A stretch of 20,066 nucleotides of DNA from a virus: positions 1 to 20,066 of IMG/VR virus record IMGVR_UViG_3300023272_000013; one strand, 5' to 3'. The notes under the pieces are model-generated. The model saw only the letters and a list, made by a program, of their open reading frames with translations. It was not told the DNA's origin and searched no databases. Position numbers and translations under genes: made by a program. Shown piece after piece: positions 6,779-12,551 of the stretch (position 1 is its first letter; each line of letters starts with the position of its first letter).

Positions 6779-7024
6779 ATGGTCACGGCATCAGTTTCAG
6801 CGCGGGCACTTCAAAAGTTCGACTGCTTAAGCAAGCGAGAGTTGGAGGTCGCACGCGGCATCGCTCACGGTCATCGGGCCGCAGACATCGCCGAAGAACT
6901 CGGCATTGATGTCAAAACCGTCCACACCTACCGCAGCCGCGTGCTGCTGAAACTCCAAGCGACCGGCTCAGCCCGAGTCGCCATCCTGGCATACGTCGCC
7001 GGAATTATCGATATCGAAATCTAG
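6779..7024 (+). CDS. LuxR/GerE-type HTH protein, 81 aa
   Basis: The protein is little more than a GerE-type DNA-binding domain: LSKRELEVARGIAHGH, AADIAEELGIDVKTVHTYRSRVLLKL, then AYVAGI. The pattern LS.RE.EV...A.G.....IA..L.....TV..Y...V..KL is that of LuxR-family C-terminal domains. No receiver or ligand domain is present. GGAG lies 5 bases before the ATG. It sits between early genes and the replicative ATPase and may tune early or replication transcription; its target is unknown. Confidence 0.85.
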   Translation: MVTASVSARALQKFDCLSKRELEVARGIAHGHRAADIAEELGIDVKTVHTYRSRVLLKLQATGSARVAILAYVAGIIDIEI

Positions 7025-7033
7025 GAGAGGTTC

Positions 7034-8623
7034 ATGAGCCTCTCGCTCCAAGGCCTGCCGTCCGAGATTACGGCTGAACATAAGTTCGTGGTCGTCGACA
7101 CGATGGCTGCTGCTGAGCAAGTGCAGCGGCTGCTGCCTGCGCAGGTGGTGCTGTGGCCTGAGACAGATCACACCCTAGACATGCTCCCACTGGAGTCGTG
7201 GATGCCGCTGCAAGGCAATGACGTGCTGCTGTGGGCCACCAATTCAGATGGCGCCAGGGCAGCCATGGCAACAGTGGCGCGCGCCATTGAGCGCGTCACA
7301 GATCGCGTGCGCATGGTCTACGTCAATGGAGAGGACCCGGGAGGTTTCTCCGCCAGTGAGATGGGTGGCTGGACCACGGCACAGCTGGTCGAGTGGGCCA
7401 AGCCGAGGACGAGGCAATACTCGAAGCCTGATCCAGCCCCCAGCTCCATGGATTCACTTTACGCCGAACCAGCCCCGCCATTCCCATTCGAGCGCGAGCC
7501 TGGCATGGATGATGAGCCAGGAACCGCAATTGCGGAAGAAACTGATAAGCCAGAACGCCGTCGCATCAAATGGACTGATCTGGAAGGCAAGACCCCACCC
7601 GAACGCAACTGGATCATCAGTCACTGGCTCACCCATGGCCCGACGCTGCTCGCCGGCCAGGGCGGCATCGGCAAGACATTGCTAGCTCAGATGATAGGCA
7701 CGGCCATCGCGATGGGGCGCCCGTACATCGATGAGGTAAAGGAACCCGCTAACGTCCTGTTCTGGGCATGCGAAGACGATCATGACGAGCTGTGGCGCCG
7801 CCAGATCGCCATCTGCAATCACATGGATATCCCAATGTCAGTGCTCGAAGACAAGCTGATCGTCGAGCCACGACTTGGCTTGGACAACGCACTCATGCTC
7901 CAGCAGTTTGCGCAGCCCACCTGGACACCGCTGCGCCAGGAGCTGCGACAACAGGTCAACGACTACAAAGCCAGCGTCCTTATAGTCGATAACATCGGGC
8001 AGTGCTTCGGCGGAAATGAGAATGACCGCCACCACGTCACCGCCTTCCTGTCAGGTCTTGTAGGCCTCTCTGACTCCCCCCTTGCCGTCCTCATGCTGGG
8101 GCACCCAGCGAAGGCTGCAGGCAGCGAATACTCAGGCTCAACCGCATGGGAAACCGCCGTCCGCATGCGCTGGTACATGGGGACCACGCTGCCAGACCAG
8201 AAGCCCGAGGAAGGCGAAGAGCCGGACAGCGCGATCCGCTATCTGTGTAAGCGCAAGGCGAATTACAGCCAACTCGATTACCGAGTCCTGACCTATACCG
8301 ACGGCGCCTACGCCTGTGATGCGCCCAAGAGCGGGCCATCCTTCGCCCAAAAGTACGGCGCAGGTGCTCGAAACCATGCCGCAGATACACTTGTGCAAGC
8401 CGCTATCGAGGAGTTTTTCCGTCAGCGTATTCGGGTAACTGCTGGTCAACGTTCCCCTGATTACTTTGTAGAGAAAATGAGGCAAGCGAAAATATCCCAG
8501 GACTACACCACGCGAGAACTCAACGAATCCCTCATGCGGCTGCGTATGGCAGGGAAAATTGTCGAGAAAGCAGTGGGCACATATGCAAATCGAGGGGCAA
8601 TGATGGGTTTGGCGCCCGCATAG
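7034..8623 (+). CDS. Replicative AAA ATPase/helicase (RepA/AAA_25-like) with degenerate TOPRIM-like N terminus
   Basis: Residues about 195-365 hold a RecA-like ATPase: Walker A GQGGIGKT at 208-215, FWACEDD at 243-249, Walker B VLIVDN at 315-320, and a LGHPAKAAG sensor-like run. This is the AAA_25/RepA-type module of phage and plasmid replicative helicases. Residues about 15-125 align by pattern with a TOPRIM primase domain (VLLW, then GARAAMA, and a GWTTAQLVEWA end), but the usual DxD acidic residues read TNS and the leading Glu-Gly is absent, so primase catalysis is doubtful. The C-terminal 110 residues look like a winged-helix segment. GGAGAGG precedes the ATG. Expected role: DNA unwinding or loading at the phage origin. 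Confidence 0.82.
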   Translation: MSLSLQGLPSEITAEHKFVVVDTMAAAEQVQRLLPAQVVLWPETDHTLDMLPLESWMPLQGNDVLLWATNSDGARAAMATVARAIERVTDRVRMVYVNGEDPGGFSASEMGGWTTAQLVEWAKPRTRQYSKPDPAPSSMDSLYAEPAPPFPFEREPGMDDEPGTAIAEETDKPERRRIKWTDLEGKTPPERNWIISHWLTHGPTLLAGQGGIGKTLLAQMIGTAIAMGRPYIDEVKEPANVLFWACEDDHDELWRRQIAICNHMDIPMSVLEDKLIVEPRLGLDNALMLQQFAQPTWTPLRQELRQQVNDYKASVLIVDNIGQCFGGNENDRHHVTAFLSGLVGLSDSPLAVLMLGHPAKAAGSEYSGSTAWETAVRMRWYMGTTLPDQKPEEGEEPDSAIRYLCKRKANYSQLDYRVLTYTDGAYACDAPKSGPSFAQKYGAGARNHAADTLVQAAIEEFFRQRIRVTAGQRSPDYFVEKMRQAKISQDYTTRELNESLMRLRMAGKIVEKAVGTYANRGAMMGLAPA

Positions 8624-8670
8624 CGGAATGCACAACTCTGCTCAGTTCAATGCTCAAATGCACACGACAA

Positions 8671-8699
8671 TTGACTTTGCACAAATGGGGGGATAAAAA
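8671..8699 (+). promoter_or_regulatory. Rightward sigma70-like promoter in the repeat island
   Basis: -35 TTGACT (8671-8676, five of six), spacer 17 bases, -10 TAAAAA (8694-8699, four of six). The start would fall near 8705-8707, in the loop of the hairpin, and transcription would reach the HTH gene at 8814. One heptamer copy (8678-8684) lies within the spacer, so a protein bound there would block or alter the promoter. Confidence 0.5.
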
Positions 8700-8732
8700 C
8701 CCGGCAGGTTTTTATATCCCCCCCCCATTGTG
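8680..8732. repeat. Strong G/C inverted repeat, possible origin structure
   Basis: A perfect 9-pair stem, ATAAAAACC (8693-8701) with GGTTTTTAT (8707-8715), has a 5-base loop. Below it, six G (8687-8692) face nine C (8718-8726) after a 2-base bulge, and the outer CACAA/TTGTG ends pair again. It is strong on both strands. It is followed neither by a plain T run nor by an open gene for 80 bases. Confidence 0.75.
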
Positions 8733-8739
8733 CGTTGAA
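8711..8739 (-). promoter_or_regulatory. Leftward promoter-like site facing the rightward one
   Basis: On the minus strand: TTCAAC (8739-8734), spacer 17 bases, TATAAA (8716-8711). It is the near mirror image of the rightward site because both lie in the inverted repeat arms. If active it would send an antisense transcript into the 3' end of the ATPase gene. Weaker -35 than its partner; may be only a product of the symmetry. Confidence 0.35.
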
Positions 8740-8784
8740 TTGTGCAGATTTTCTGAATTGTGCAATTGTGCAAGACGCGGAAAA

Positions 8785-8800
8785 TGTGTGATCTCACACA
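8785..8800. promoter_or_regulatory. Inverted repeat ahead of the HTH gene at 8814
   Basis: TGTGTGA-TC-TCACACA is a perfect 7-base inverted repeat with a 2-base centre, 13 bases before the ATG at 8814. It is a likely operator, possibly for the small HTH protein encoded just downstream. The spacing does not fit the CRP consensus well. Confidence 0.5.
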
Positions 8801-8813
8801 AGAAACGGGATAA

Positions 8814-9050
8814 ATGACACGCACAGCCCGCCTCTACAGCACCATCGGACGCCCCAGATCGCTGACTGACGCCCAGGTCGAGCGCATCATGGAATGGCAA
8901 CGCAACCTCAAGACCAAGGAGCAGCTGGCGGCTGAGATGGGGGTGCCGAAGAGCACGGTGGAGCACTGCCTGCGGCTGCGTGGGCAGTTCAAGAGGCCGC
9001 CGCCAGATAAGTGTAATCCACCTGTTGACGCCGAGACCGGTCACAGGTAA
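8814..9050 (+). CDS. Small HTH protein, 78 aa
   Basis: After GRPRSLTDAQVERIMEW the protein has a helix-turn-helix of resolvase/homeodomain-like form, TKEQLAAEMGVPKSTVEHCL (about residues 34-53), with a basic, Pro-rich tail. Such small HTH proteins are common phage regulators or replication accessory proteins. It lies directly after the repeat island and behind an inverted repeat at 8785-8800, so it may bind one of these; that link is inference. The site ACGGGA precedes the ATG. Confidence 0.75.
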   Translation: MTRTARLYSTIGRPRSLTDAQVERIMEWQRNLKTKEQLAAEMGVPKSTVEHCLRLRGQFKRPPPDKCNPPVDAETGHR

Positions 9051-9085
9051 TCTGTGCCCATCGACAACGCAACGGAGTGACTCAG

Positions 9086-9295
9086 ATGGCAACGGTCTAC
9101 ACGAACACCGGCGAAGTACTCTCGGCCGGCGCCTCTAACGGACAGGCAATCAAGTTCGCTCGCGAGTGGGCGGCTGAGCGAAAGGAGTTCGTTGTCCTTG
9201 ACGGGGATGACGGATCACAGTGGAGCGTCTATCCGAGCGGCGTGATCGTCGAAGAGAAGACCCTGGAAGGGACAACGGATCGCAGTTATCGATGA
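9086..9295 (+). CDS. Small hypothetical protein, 69 aa
   Basis: Start MATVYTNTGEVLS is chosen at ATG 9086, which has GGAG 8 bases upstream; an in-frame GTG at 9077 would sit on the ribosome site. The protein probably has a beta-alpha form (VVLDGDDGSQWSVYPSG is a likely strand pair). Its TGA overlaps the next ATG. No domain recognised. Confidence 0.6.
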   Translation: MATVYTNTGEVLSAGASNGQAIKFAREWAAERKEFVVLDGDDGSQWSVYPSGVIVEEKTLEGTTDRSYR

Positions 9296-9453
9296 TCTCC
9301 ACAAAAACAGCACGCGAGCGCAACCGCCTGCGCAAGCAGGCTCAACGCGAGCGGGACCGCAAGAGCGGCATGGTGCGCATTGAGACGCGCGTGCCGGCCG
9401 ATAAGGCCACTGAGGTGTTGCGGGTGATCAAGAGTGTACTTCGGGAGGCCTAG
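9292..9453 (+). CDS. Small highly basic protein, possible ribbon-helix-helix, 53 aa
   Basis: ATG 9292 overlaps the preceding TGA (ATGA). The N-terminal half is very basic (ARERNRLRKQAQRERDRKS) and the second half reads MVRIETRVPADKATEVLRVI, a strand followed by helices as in short ribbon-helix-helix proteins. Nucleic acid binding is plausible from charge and form. The TAG is directly followed by the next ATG at 9454. Confidence 0.6.
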   Translation: MISTKTARERNRLRKQAQRERDRKSGMVRIETRVPADKATEVLRVIKSVLREA

Positions 9454-9687
9454 ATGTACGGAGCCTTAGCGATGCTTGGAGCGCAAATAATCGAGAGAAC
9501 AACGCCTCGGCGTGGCGAGTGGCAGCCGATCGATACTGCACCGAGAAACCAGTTGATAGAGGTCTCTGATGGAGTAGACGAGAATTGTTACTACGCGCAT
9601 TGGTACCGAAATGCATGGATGGATACCTCGCGGAGTTTCAAGATAGTTGGAGTTACCCGTTGGCGTCCCATTGCTCCGCCGCGCTAG
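9454..9687 (+). CDS. DUF551-like small protein, 77 aa
   Basis: The protein contains WQPIDTAPRNQLIEVSDG, a HW pair at about residue 49, and ends TRWRPIAPP. The W-Q-P-I-x-T-A-P opening with a later HW and W.P.P end is that of DUF551-like phage and prophage proteins of unknown function. Some 23 residues precede the motif, so an internal start (for example the Met at residue 7) is possible. CGGGAGG lies before the ATG. Confidence 0.65.
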   Translation: MYGALAMLGAQIIERTTPRRGEWQPIDTAPRNQLIEVSDGVDENCYYAHWYRNAWMDTSRSFKIVGVTRWRPIAPPR

Positions 9688-9790
9688 GCGTGGTAAATTT
9701 GAGCACATCCCCAGAGCCGAGGGGTTAGCTAAGTTTCGGCCAAGCGCCGTGCAACCGAGGCGTCTGATTTCGGTTGAACAGTTCCCTCGG

Positions 9791-9859
9791 CCGCCTGCTT
9801 GCGTGACTCTCTCTTCCCTTTGCCTTCTCGCGAGGGCATCGGGTCACGCAGGCAGGCGG
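9791..9859. repeat. Long inverted repeat in the 9688-9890 gap
   Basis: CCGCCTGCTTGCGTGAC (9791-9807) pairs with GTCACGCAGGCAGGCGG (9843-9859) with one G-T mismatch, around a 35-base loop that itself holds the palindrome CTCGCGAG near 9827-9834. It lies 32 bases before the start at 9891. It may be a processed or attenuating RNA structure, a protein site, or a factor-dependent terminator; no T run follows. The remainder of the gap shows no convincing gene. Confidence 0.6.
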
Positions 9860-9890
9860 TCATCACGACAAAAATAAGCGGGAGTGAACG

Positions 9891-10046
9891 ATGAATACCG
9901 CAGACCAAGTGGATGGAATCGAGATTACGTATCTCGACCCAAATACGTGGGGGCCATTCTCTGTCACTGCATTGCAGCCAATCGTATATCTCTCGAAGGC
10001 GCAAATGCTGGAGCGGTATCCTGTCCCTACCGATGTACCGGCATGA
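9891..10046 (+). CDS. Small hypothetical protein, 51 aa
   Basis: ATG 9891 is preceded by GGGAG at good spacing and opens MNTADQVDGIEITYLDPNTW, with a protein-like mix of residues and no stop to TGA at 10044-10046. The stop overlaps the ATG at 10043 of the secreted protein gene (ATGA). This reading explains why the longer upstream extension of that gene (from 9884 in another frame) should be rejected. No family recognised; it may set translation of the downstream gene. Confidence 0.65.
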   Translation: MNTADQVDGIEITYLDPNTWGPFSVTALQPIVYLSKAQMLERYPVPTDVPA

Positions 10047-10669
10047 ACCGGGACGCCATCCGCCGCGAGCGCGACATCAGAAGCTGGCGCCAAGTCCGGC
10101 CACTGTTTTTGGCCATGATCCTGGTCTGGCTGTGTATCTGGGCGGTGCTGGCACAGTCAGCTGAGCTGACGCTTACCTGCACGCCACCGACCAAGAATAC
10201 GGACGGATCGGCAATCACAGGTACGATCAAGTACCGCTTCTACTGGGGCACGGCGCTGCCCCTGACGCAGACGGTGGACTCGTCGACCTGCGCCGCCAGG
10301 GTGACAGTGCCAGATCCAGTCGCCGGCCAGTCCGTCACGTATATCGCCCAGGCGACGGCGGCCGTCGGCAATGTCGAGTCAGCGCGGTCTAACACCGCGT
10401 CCAAGACGATCTCGAATCCGATCTCGACTCCAATCCCCACTCCTGAGCCTCCTGCTGGCCTCACAGTGAGGTCGCCGAACCTGAGCGCCTACCAGATAGG
10501 CCTGGCCAAGAAGAACGTCCTACAGGCCTTCGCAATCGGGCGGGTGCCCGATGGGACTAGGTGCACTACCCAGCGCTACCTCGACCTGTACGTGATCGAG
10601 GACAACACCAAGGCCATCCTGCCAGCTGGCACAAAGCGGCCCATTCAGATCCTGGCCAATTGCAGATAA
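10043..10669 (+). CDS. Exported fibronectin type III-like protein, 208 aa
   Basis: The start at 10043 is coupled to the preceding stop (ATGA). A basic N terminus (MNRDAIRRERDIRSWRQVR) precedes a hydrophobic segment at about 20-37 and an AQSA site near 37-40, so it is a signal peptide or a single membrane anchor. Residues about 41-125 resemble a fibronectin III fold: CTPPTKNTDGSAITG, then KYRFYWG, TYIAQATAAVGN and SNTASKTI. A Pro-rich linker (PISTPIPTPEPPAG) leads to a C-terminal domain of about 65 residues with Cys that I cannot name. Expected place: periplasm or outer face of the inner membrane. Possible roles include superinfection exclusion or host interaction; this is inference. Confidence 0.7.
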   Translation: MNRDAIRRERDIRSWRQVRPLFLAMILVWLCIWAVLAQSAELTLTCTPPTKNTDGSAITGTIKYRFYWGTALPLTQTVDSSTCAARVTVPDPVAGQSVTYIAQATAAVGNVESARSNTASKTISNPISTPIPTPEPPAGLTVRSPNLSAYQIGLAKKNVLQAFAIGRVPDGTRCTTQRYLDLYVIEDNTKAILPAGTKRPIQILANCR

Positions 10670-10702
10670 AATCCCCGGCCCTCAACAAGCCGGAGACTGG
10701 AA

Positions 10703-10828
10703 TTGGAAGAGCAGGAACCGGTCGATCTGACCGATCTGGGTGACGCAATGGTAGAGACCAAGCAGCAGCACCCGCTTGGCCCCTTCATCGACTCGGCATT
10801 TGGCTTTGGACGGCGACCCAACACCTGA
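10703..10828 (+). CDS. 41-aa peptide with lasso-precursor-like leader
   Basis: TTG 10703 has GGAG at 10692-10695, 7 bases upstream. The peptide has an acidic front, then DLTDLGDAMVETK, then QQHPLGPFIDSAFGFGRRPN and a final Thr. The LGDA..ETK run recalls the leader ends of proteobacterial lasso-peptide precursors (LG-x-A-S-x-ETK/R, Thr at -2). Against this, the presumed core starts with Gln rather than Gly/Ala/Ser/Cys, the first acidic residue is at core position 10, and no cyclase or protease gene is in the window. A member of some other small peptide family, or chance, are alternatives. Confidence 0.45.
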   Translation: MEEQEPVDLTDLGDAMVETKQQHPLGPFIDSAFGFGRRPNT

Positions 10829-10835
10829 GCAGAAT

Positions 10836-10994
10836 GTGCGTCTGGCTATCATCCATAGCTGTGACGAACAAACGCTGCTCAAGGGGGTAGTCAGCTGGAT
10901 GCGGCAATCAGGTCCATTGCTTCAGCCTCAGAGCTGCATAGAGCGAGCCCGACGCCGTCAACAGAGATCTGTCAAAAGCAACCGCGGCGCGTAG
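10836..10994 (+). CDS. Possible small basic protein, 52 aa (low confidence)
   Basis: From GTG 10836, 8 bases after the peptide stop, the frame reads VRLAIIHSCDEQTLLKGVVSW, then a basic tail ending RSVKSNRGA. The frame is also open upstream (TTG at 10806, 10800 or 10776) with no ribosome site at any of them. Residue mix looks protein-like but support is thin. The rest of the interval to 11067 holds the promoter at 11009-11038 and no other gene I can support. Confidence 0.3.
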   Translation: MRLAIIHSCDEQTLLKGVVSWMRQSGPLLQPQSCIERARRRQQRSVKSNRGA

Positions 10995-11008
10995 TGACTG
11001 GAGTGATC

Positions 11009-11038
11009 TTGACCATGTATGCATCATCGGATCATAGT
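11009..11038 (+). promoter_or_regulatory. Candidate promoter for the groES-like/late operon
   Basis: TTGACC (11009-11014, five of six) and CATAGT (11033-11038, four of six) are 18 bases apart. The start would fall near 11045, about 23 bases before the groES-like ATG at 11068. This is the first credible promoter before the continuous gene chain that runs through the terminase and head genes. Confidence 0.45.
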
Positions 11039-11067
11039 GCGCATACTTGAATCGACTACGTCACACT

Positions 11068-11436
11068 ATGCACTCAGACTCCATCGAATATTTACCGGCT
11101 GGCACCACCCTGCGCCCGTTGCGTGATCGAGTGCTCATCAAGCCGTTGCCGTGGGATGCGTCAAAGACGATTATTGCCATTCGTCACGGCCGTCCGGTTC
11201 GAGGTGAGGTCATTGCAGTCGGGCCAGGGTCGCATCCGAAGAAGTATCGCGAGAAGAAGTCGAAATACGTTTTGTCAAATCACTTCGTTCCGAGTGATGT
11301 GAAGCCAGGCGATATCGTCGAGCTGGGAGGGCTCAATGCATTCGACGGCCTTGGCTATTCGTTCCCGCAGGTCATGATTGGCAACGAACTTCACCTCCTG
11401 TGTCAGGAAGGCGATATCGCTGTGGTGCGTTCATGA
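11068..11436 (+). CDS. GroES/Cpn10-like co-chaperonin, 122 aa
   Basis: The chain LRPLRDRVLIKPLPWDAS (15-32), a hydrophobic IIAI in the mobile-loop position (35-38), GRPVRGEVIAVGPG (41-54), VKPGDIVELGG (78-88) and a final LHLLCQEGDIAVV (108-120) follows the GroES fold order: the opening strand, mobile loop, GEV-AVGPG strand and closing strands. A basic insert (about 55-72, KKYREKKSK) replaces the roof-loop region and makes it longer than the usual 95-100 residues. GroES caps GroEL during folding; phage versions such as T4 gp31 help fold capsid protein. ATG 11068 is chosen; an in-frame TTG at 11047 is possible and neither has a clear ribosome site. Its TGA overlaps the next ATG. Its place before the terminase genes supports a head-assembly role. 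Confidence 0.82.
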   Translation: MHSDSIEYLPAGTTLRPLRDRVLIKPLPWDASKTIIAIRHGRPVRGEVIAVGPGSHPKKYREKKSKYVLSNHFVPSDVKPGDIVELGGLNAFDGLGYSFPQVMIGNELHLLCQEGDIAVVRS

Positions 11437-11753
11437 ACGGCAACACGATGTATCTGGTGTGTGTGCACCATCCGGATAAGGCGGATTCTGTGCTACTGGC
11501 AGATCGATGCGATTCAGATGGCAAGAAGCACGCGTATACATCGATGGTAGGTGAGCGCAGACTGGCGAAGTTCTTCGAAAAGCATGCGCACTGCGGTGGT
11601 GGCTTCGATCATTTCACTATCGCCTATACCGAGCAGAAAGACCATGACGTCCCGAAGCCGGAACTGCTTGCCAATGGGGTCCATTTGGTTCTGCGCGAGG
11701 CAGCAAACAGCCCCGCTGCGCAACCCATCAATCCCCAGGAGCAAGCGACATGA
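11433..11753 (+). CDS. Hypothetical protein, 106 aa
   Basis: ATG 11433 overlaps the groES-like stop. The product opens MNGNTMYLVCVHHPDKADSV, has Cys and His scattered (HAHCGGGFDHF) without a standard zinc pattern, and ends in an Ala/Pro-rich tail. Probably an alpha-beta fold. No family recognised. Coupled to both neighbours, so likely made with the chaperonin and the terminase genes. Confidence 0.65.
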   Translation: MNGNTMYLVCVHHPDKADSVLLADRCDSDGKKHAYTSMVGERRLAKFFEKHAHCGGGFDHFTIAYTEQKDHDVPKPELLANGVHLVLREAANSPAAQPINPQEQAT

Positions 11754-12043
11754 CGACCACCACACACGCACCCAGCAAGGAATCAAAAGTAGAGCCACGG
11801 CACATTCCGCCTGGACAGGGCCCGCAAGAGCAACAGCAGCGTGCTGCTAATCGCGCCTCCAGCCCGCTGGACAAGCACGACGCAGCGTTTCTGAGCGTAC
11901 TGCGGCATTACAGCGTGCCCGGCGACGTAGATGCGGAGGACAAGTTCTCTGATGTGCGAGCGCAGATTGCATGGGACGCCTATCGCGTCGGTAGAGAGGG
12001 CATTGCGCTTGACCAACTGCCCGGTAAAACGCAGGGGCAATGA
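11750..12043 (+). CDS. Hypothetical protein, 97 aa
   Basis: ATG 11750 overlaps the previous TGA (ATGA). The first 40 residues are low-complexity, rich in Pro, Gln and Thr, and likely disordered; the rest (HDAAFLSVLRHYSVPGDVDA) looks helical and acidic, ending DQLPGKTQGQ. No domain recognised. Lies two genes before the terminase small subunit. Confidence 0.6.
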   Translation: MTTTTHAPSKESKVEPRHIPPGQGPQEQQQRAANRASSPLDKHDAAFLSVLRHYSVPGDVDAEDKFSDVRAQIAWDAYRVGREGIALDQLPGKTQGQ

Positions 12044-12219
12044 GCCTAGGACCGACACCACCACCGCCGGGCGAGTACGTTGTTACTCGTTCGAGCGGCT
12101 CATCCGAAGCGCTGGATGATGCTGAGCGCGTATTGCGCGCACAGGGCTGCAGGCGCTTTCGAGCTGAGCCACAGGCCGACGGTTCTGTGATCGTGCATGG
12201 ATACCTGAGGGAGTTATGA
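12040..12219 (+). CDS. Small hypothetical protein, 59 aa
   Basis: ATG 12040 overlaps the previous TGA and its own TGA overlaps the terminase small subunit ATG at 12216. The product (MSLGPTPPPPGEYVVTRSS) likely has a beta-alpha-beta form: EYVVTRSS, then ALDDAERVLRAQG, then GSVIVHGY. Coupling on both sides and a sensible fold support it. Function unknown. Confidence 0.65.
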   Translation: MSLGPTPPPPGEYVVTRSSGSSEALDDAERVLRAQGCRRFRAEPQADGSVIVHGYLREL

Positions 12220-12551
12220 GTCTCGACCGCCGCAAGCCGCTTGATCACGCCTTCCTTGAGTCGATGCGTGATCGCATTGAAGTCGCGAACATCGTGGACA
12301 AGCTGCAGGCCTGCGTGAAAGGCGAGCATGCAATGGGAAAAGAGCGGATCGCCGCTGCTCGAATTCTCCTGGCGAAAGTGATGCCAGATCTTAAGGCAGT
12401 CGAACACACAGACGACAGAAAACGCGAGTTGACTCGCGAGGAATTGATTGAGCGCCTTACCGCACTTCACGCCCGACCAGCTGCAAACTTTGAGCGACAG
12501 CCAGCTCAAGGAGATGCTGCAGCTGTCAACGGAGCTAAAGTTTCTCACTGA
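12216..12551 (+). CDS. Terminase small subunit-like protein, 111 aa
   Basis: The position directly before the large terminase subunit and the helical makeup identify it: MRDRIEVANIVDKLQACVKG, EHAMGKERIAAARILLAKVMP, DLKAVEHTDDR and ELIERL, with a disordered Ala-rich tail. Small subunits recognise the packaging site on phage DNA and start cleavage by the large subunit. The helical MGKERIAAARILLAK segment is like those of other phage small subunits. The 3' 104 bases overlap the terL gene in another frame. ATG overlaps the previous stop. Confidence 0.72.
   Translation: MSLDRRKPLDHAFLESMRDRIEVANIVDKLQACVKGEHAMGKERIAAARILLAKVMPDLKAVEHTDDRKRELTREELIERLTALHARPAANFERQPAQGDAAAVNGAKVSH

Larger units (their letters stand above)
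8629..8772. repeat. Seven heptamer repeats TTGTGCA/TGCACAA around a hairpin
   Basis: TGCACAA-type copies lie at 8629-8635, 8659-8665 (last base C) and 8678-8684. Opposite-orientation TTGTGCA copies lie at 8728-8734 (last base G), 8740-8746, 8758-8764 and 8766-8772. They flank the hairpin at 8693-8715 with inverted symmetry; two of the right copies sit in a longer repeat GAATTGTGCA. This is iteron- or multi-operator-like and lies directly after the replicative ATPase gene. Confidence 0.75.

Noticed and set aside
8138-8635. 165-codon open frame on the minus strand
   Set aside because: Shadow of the replicative ATPase gene, whose Walker motifs and fold order are clear.
8785-8800. CRP-like site TGTGTGATCTCACACA
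   Set aside because: The half sites TGTGA/TCACA are only 2 bases apart where CRP needs 6; kept only as a general inverted repeat.
9884-10042. N-terminal extension of the fibronectin-like protein from GTG 9884
   Set aside because: This part is better read in another frame as a 51-residue gene with a ribosome site, and the true start at 10043 gives a standard signal peptide close to the N terminus.
11847-12548. 233-codon open frame on the minus strand across the terS region
   Set aside because: It lies over three coupled plus-strand genes with sensible products; its own product is Cys/Ser/Arg-rich and starts without a ribosome site.
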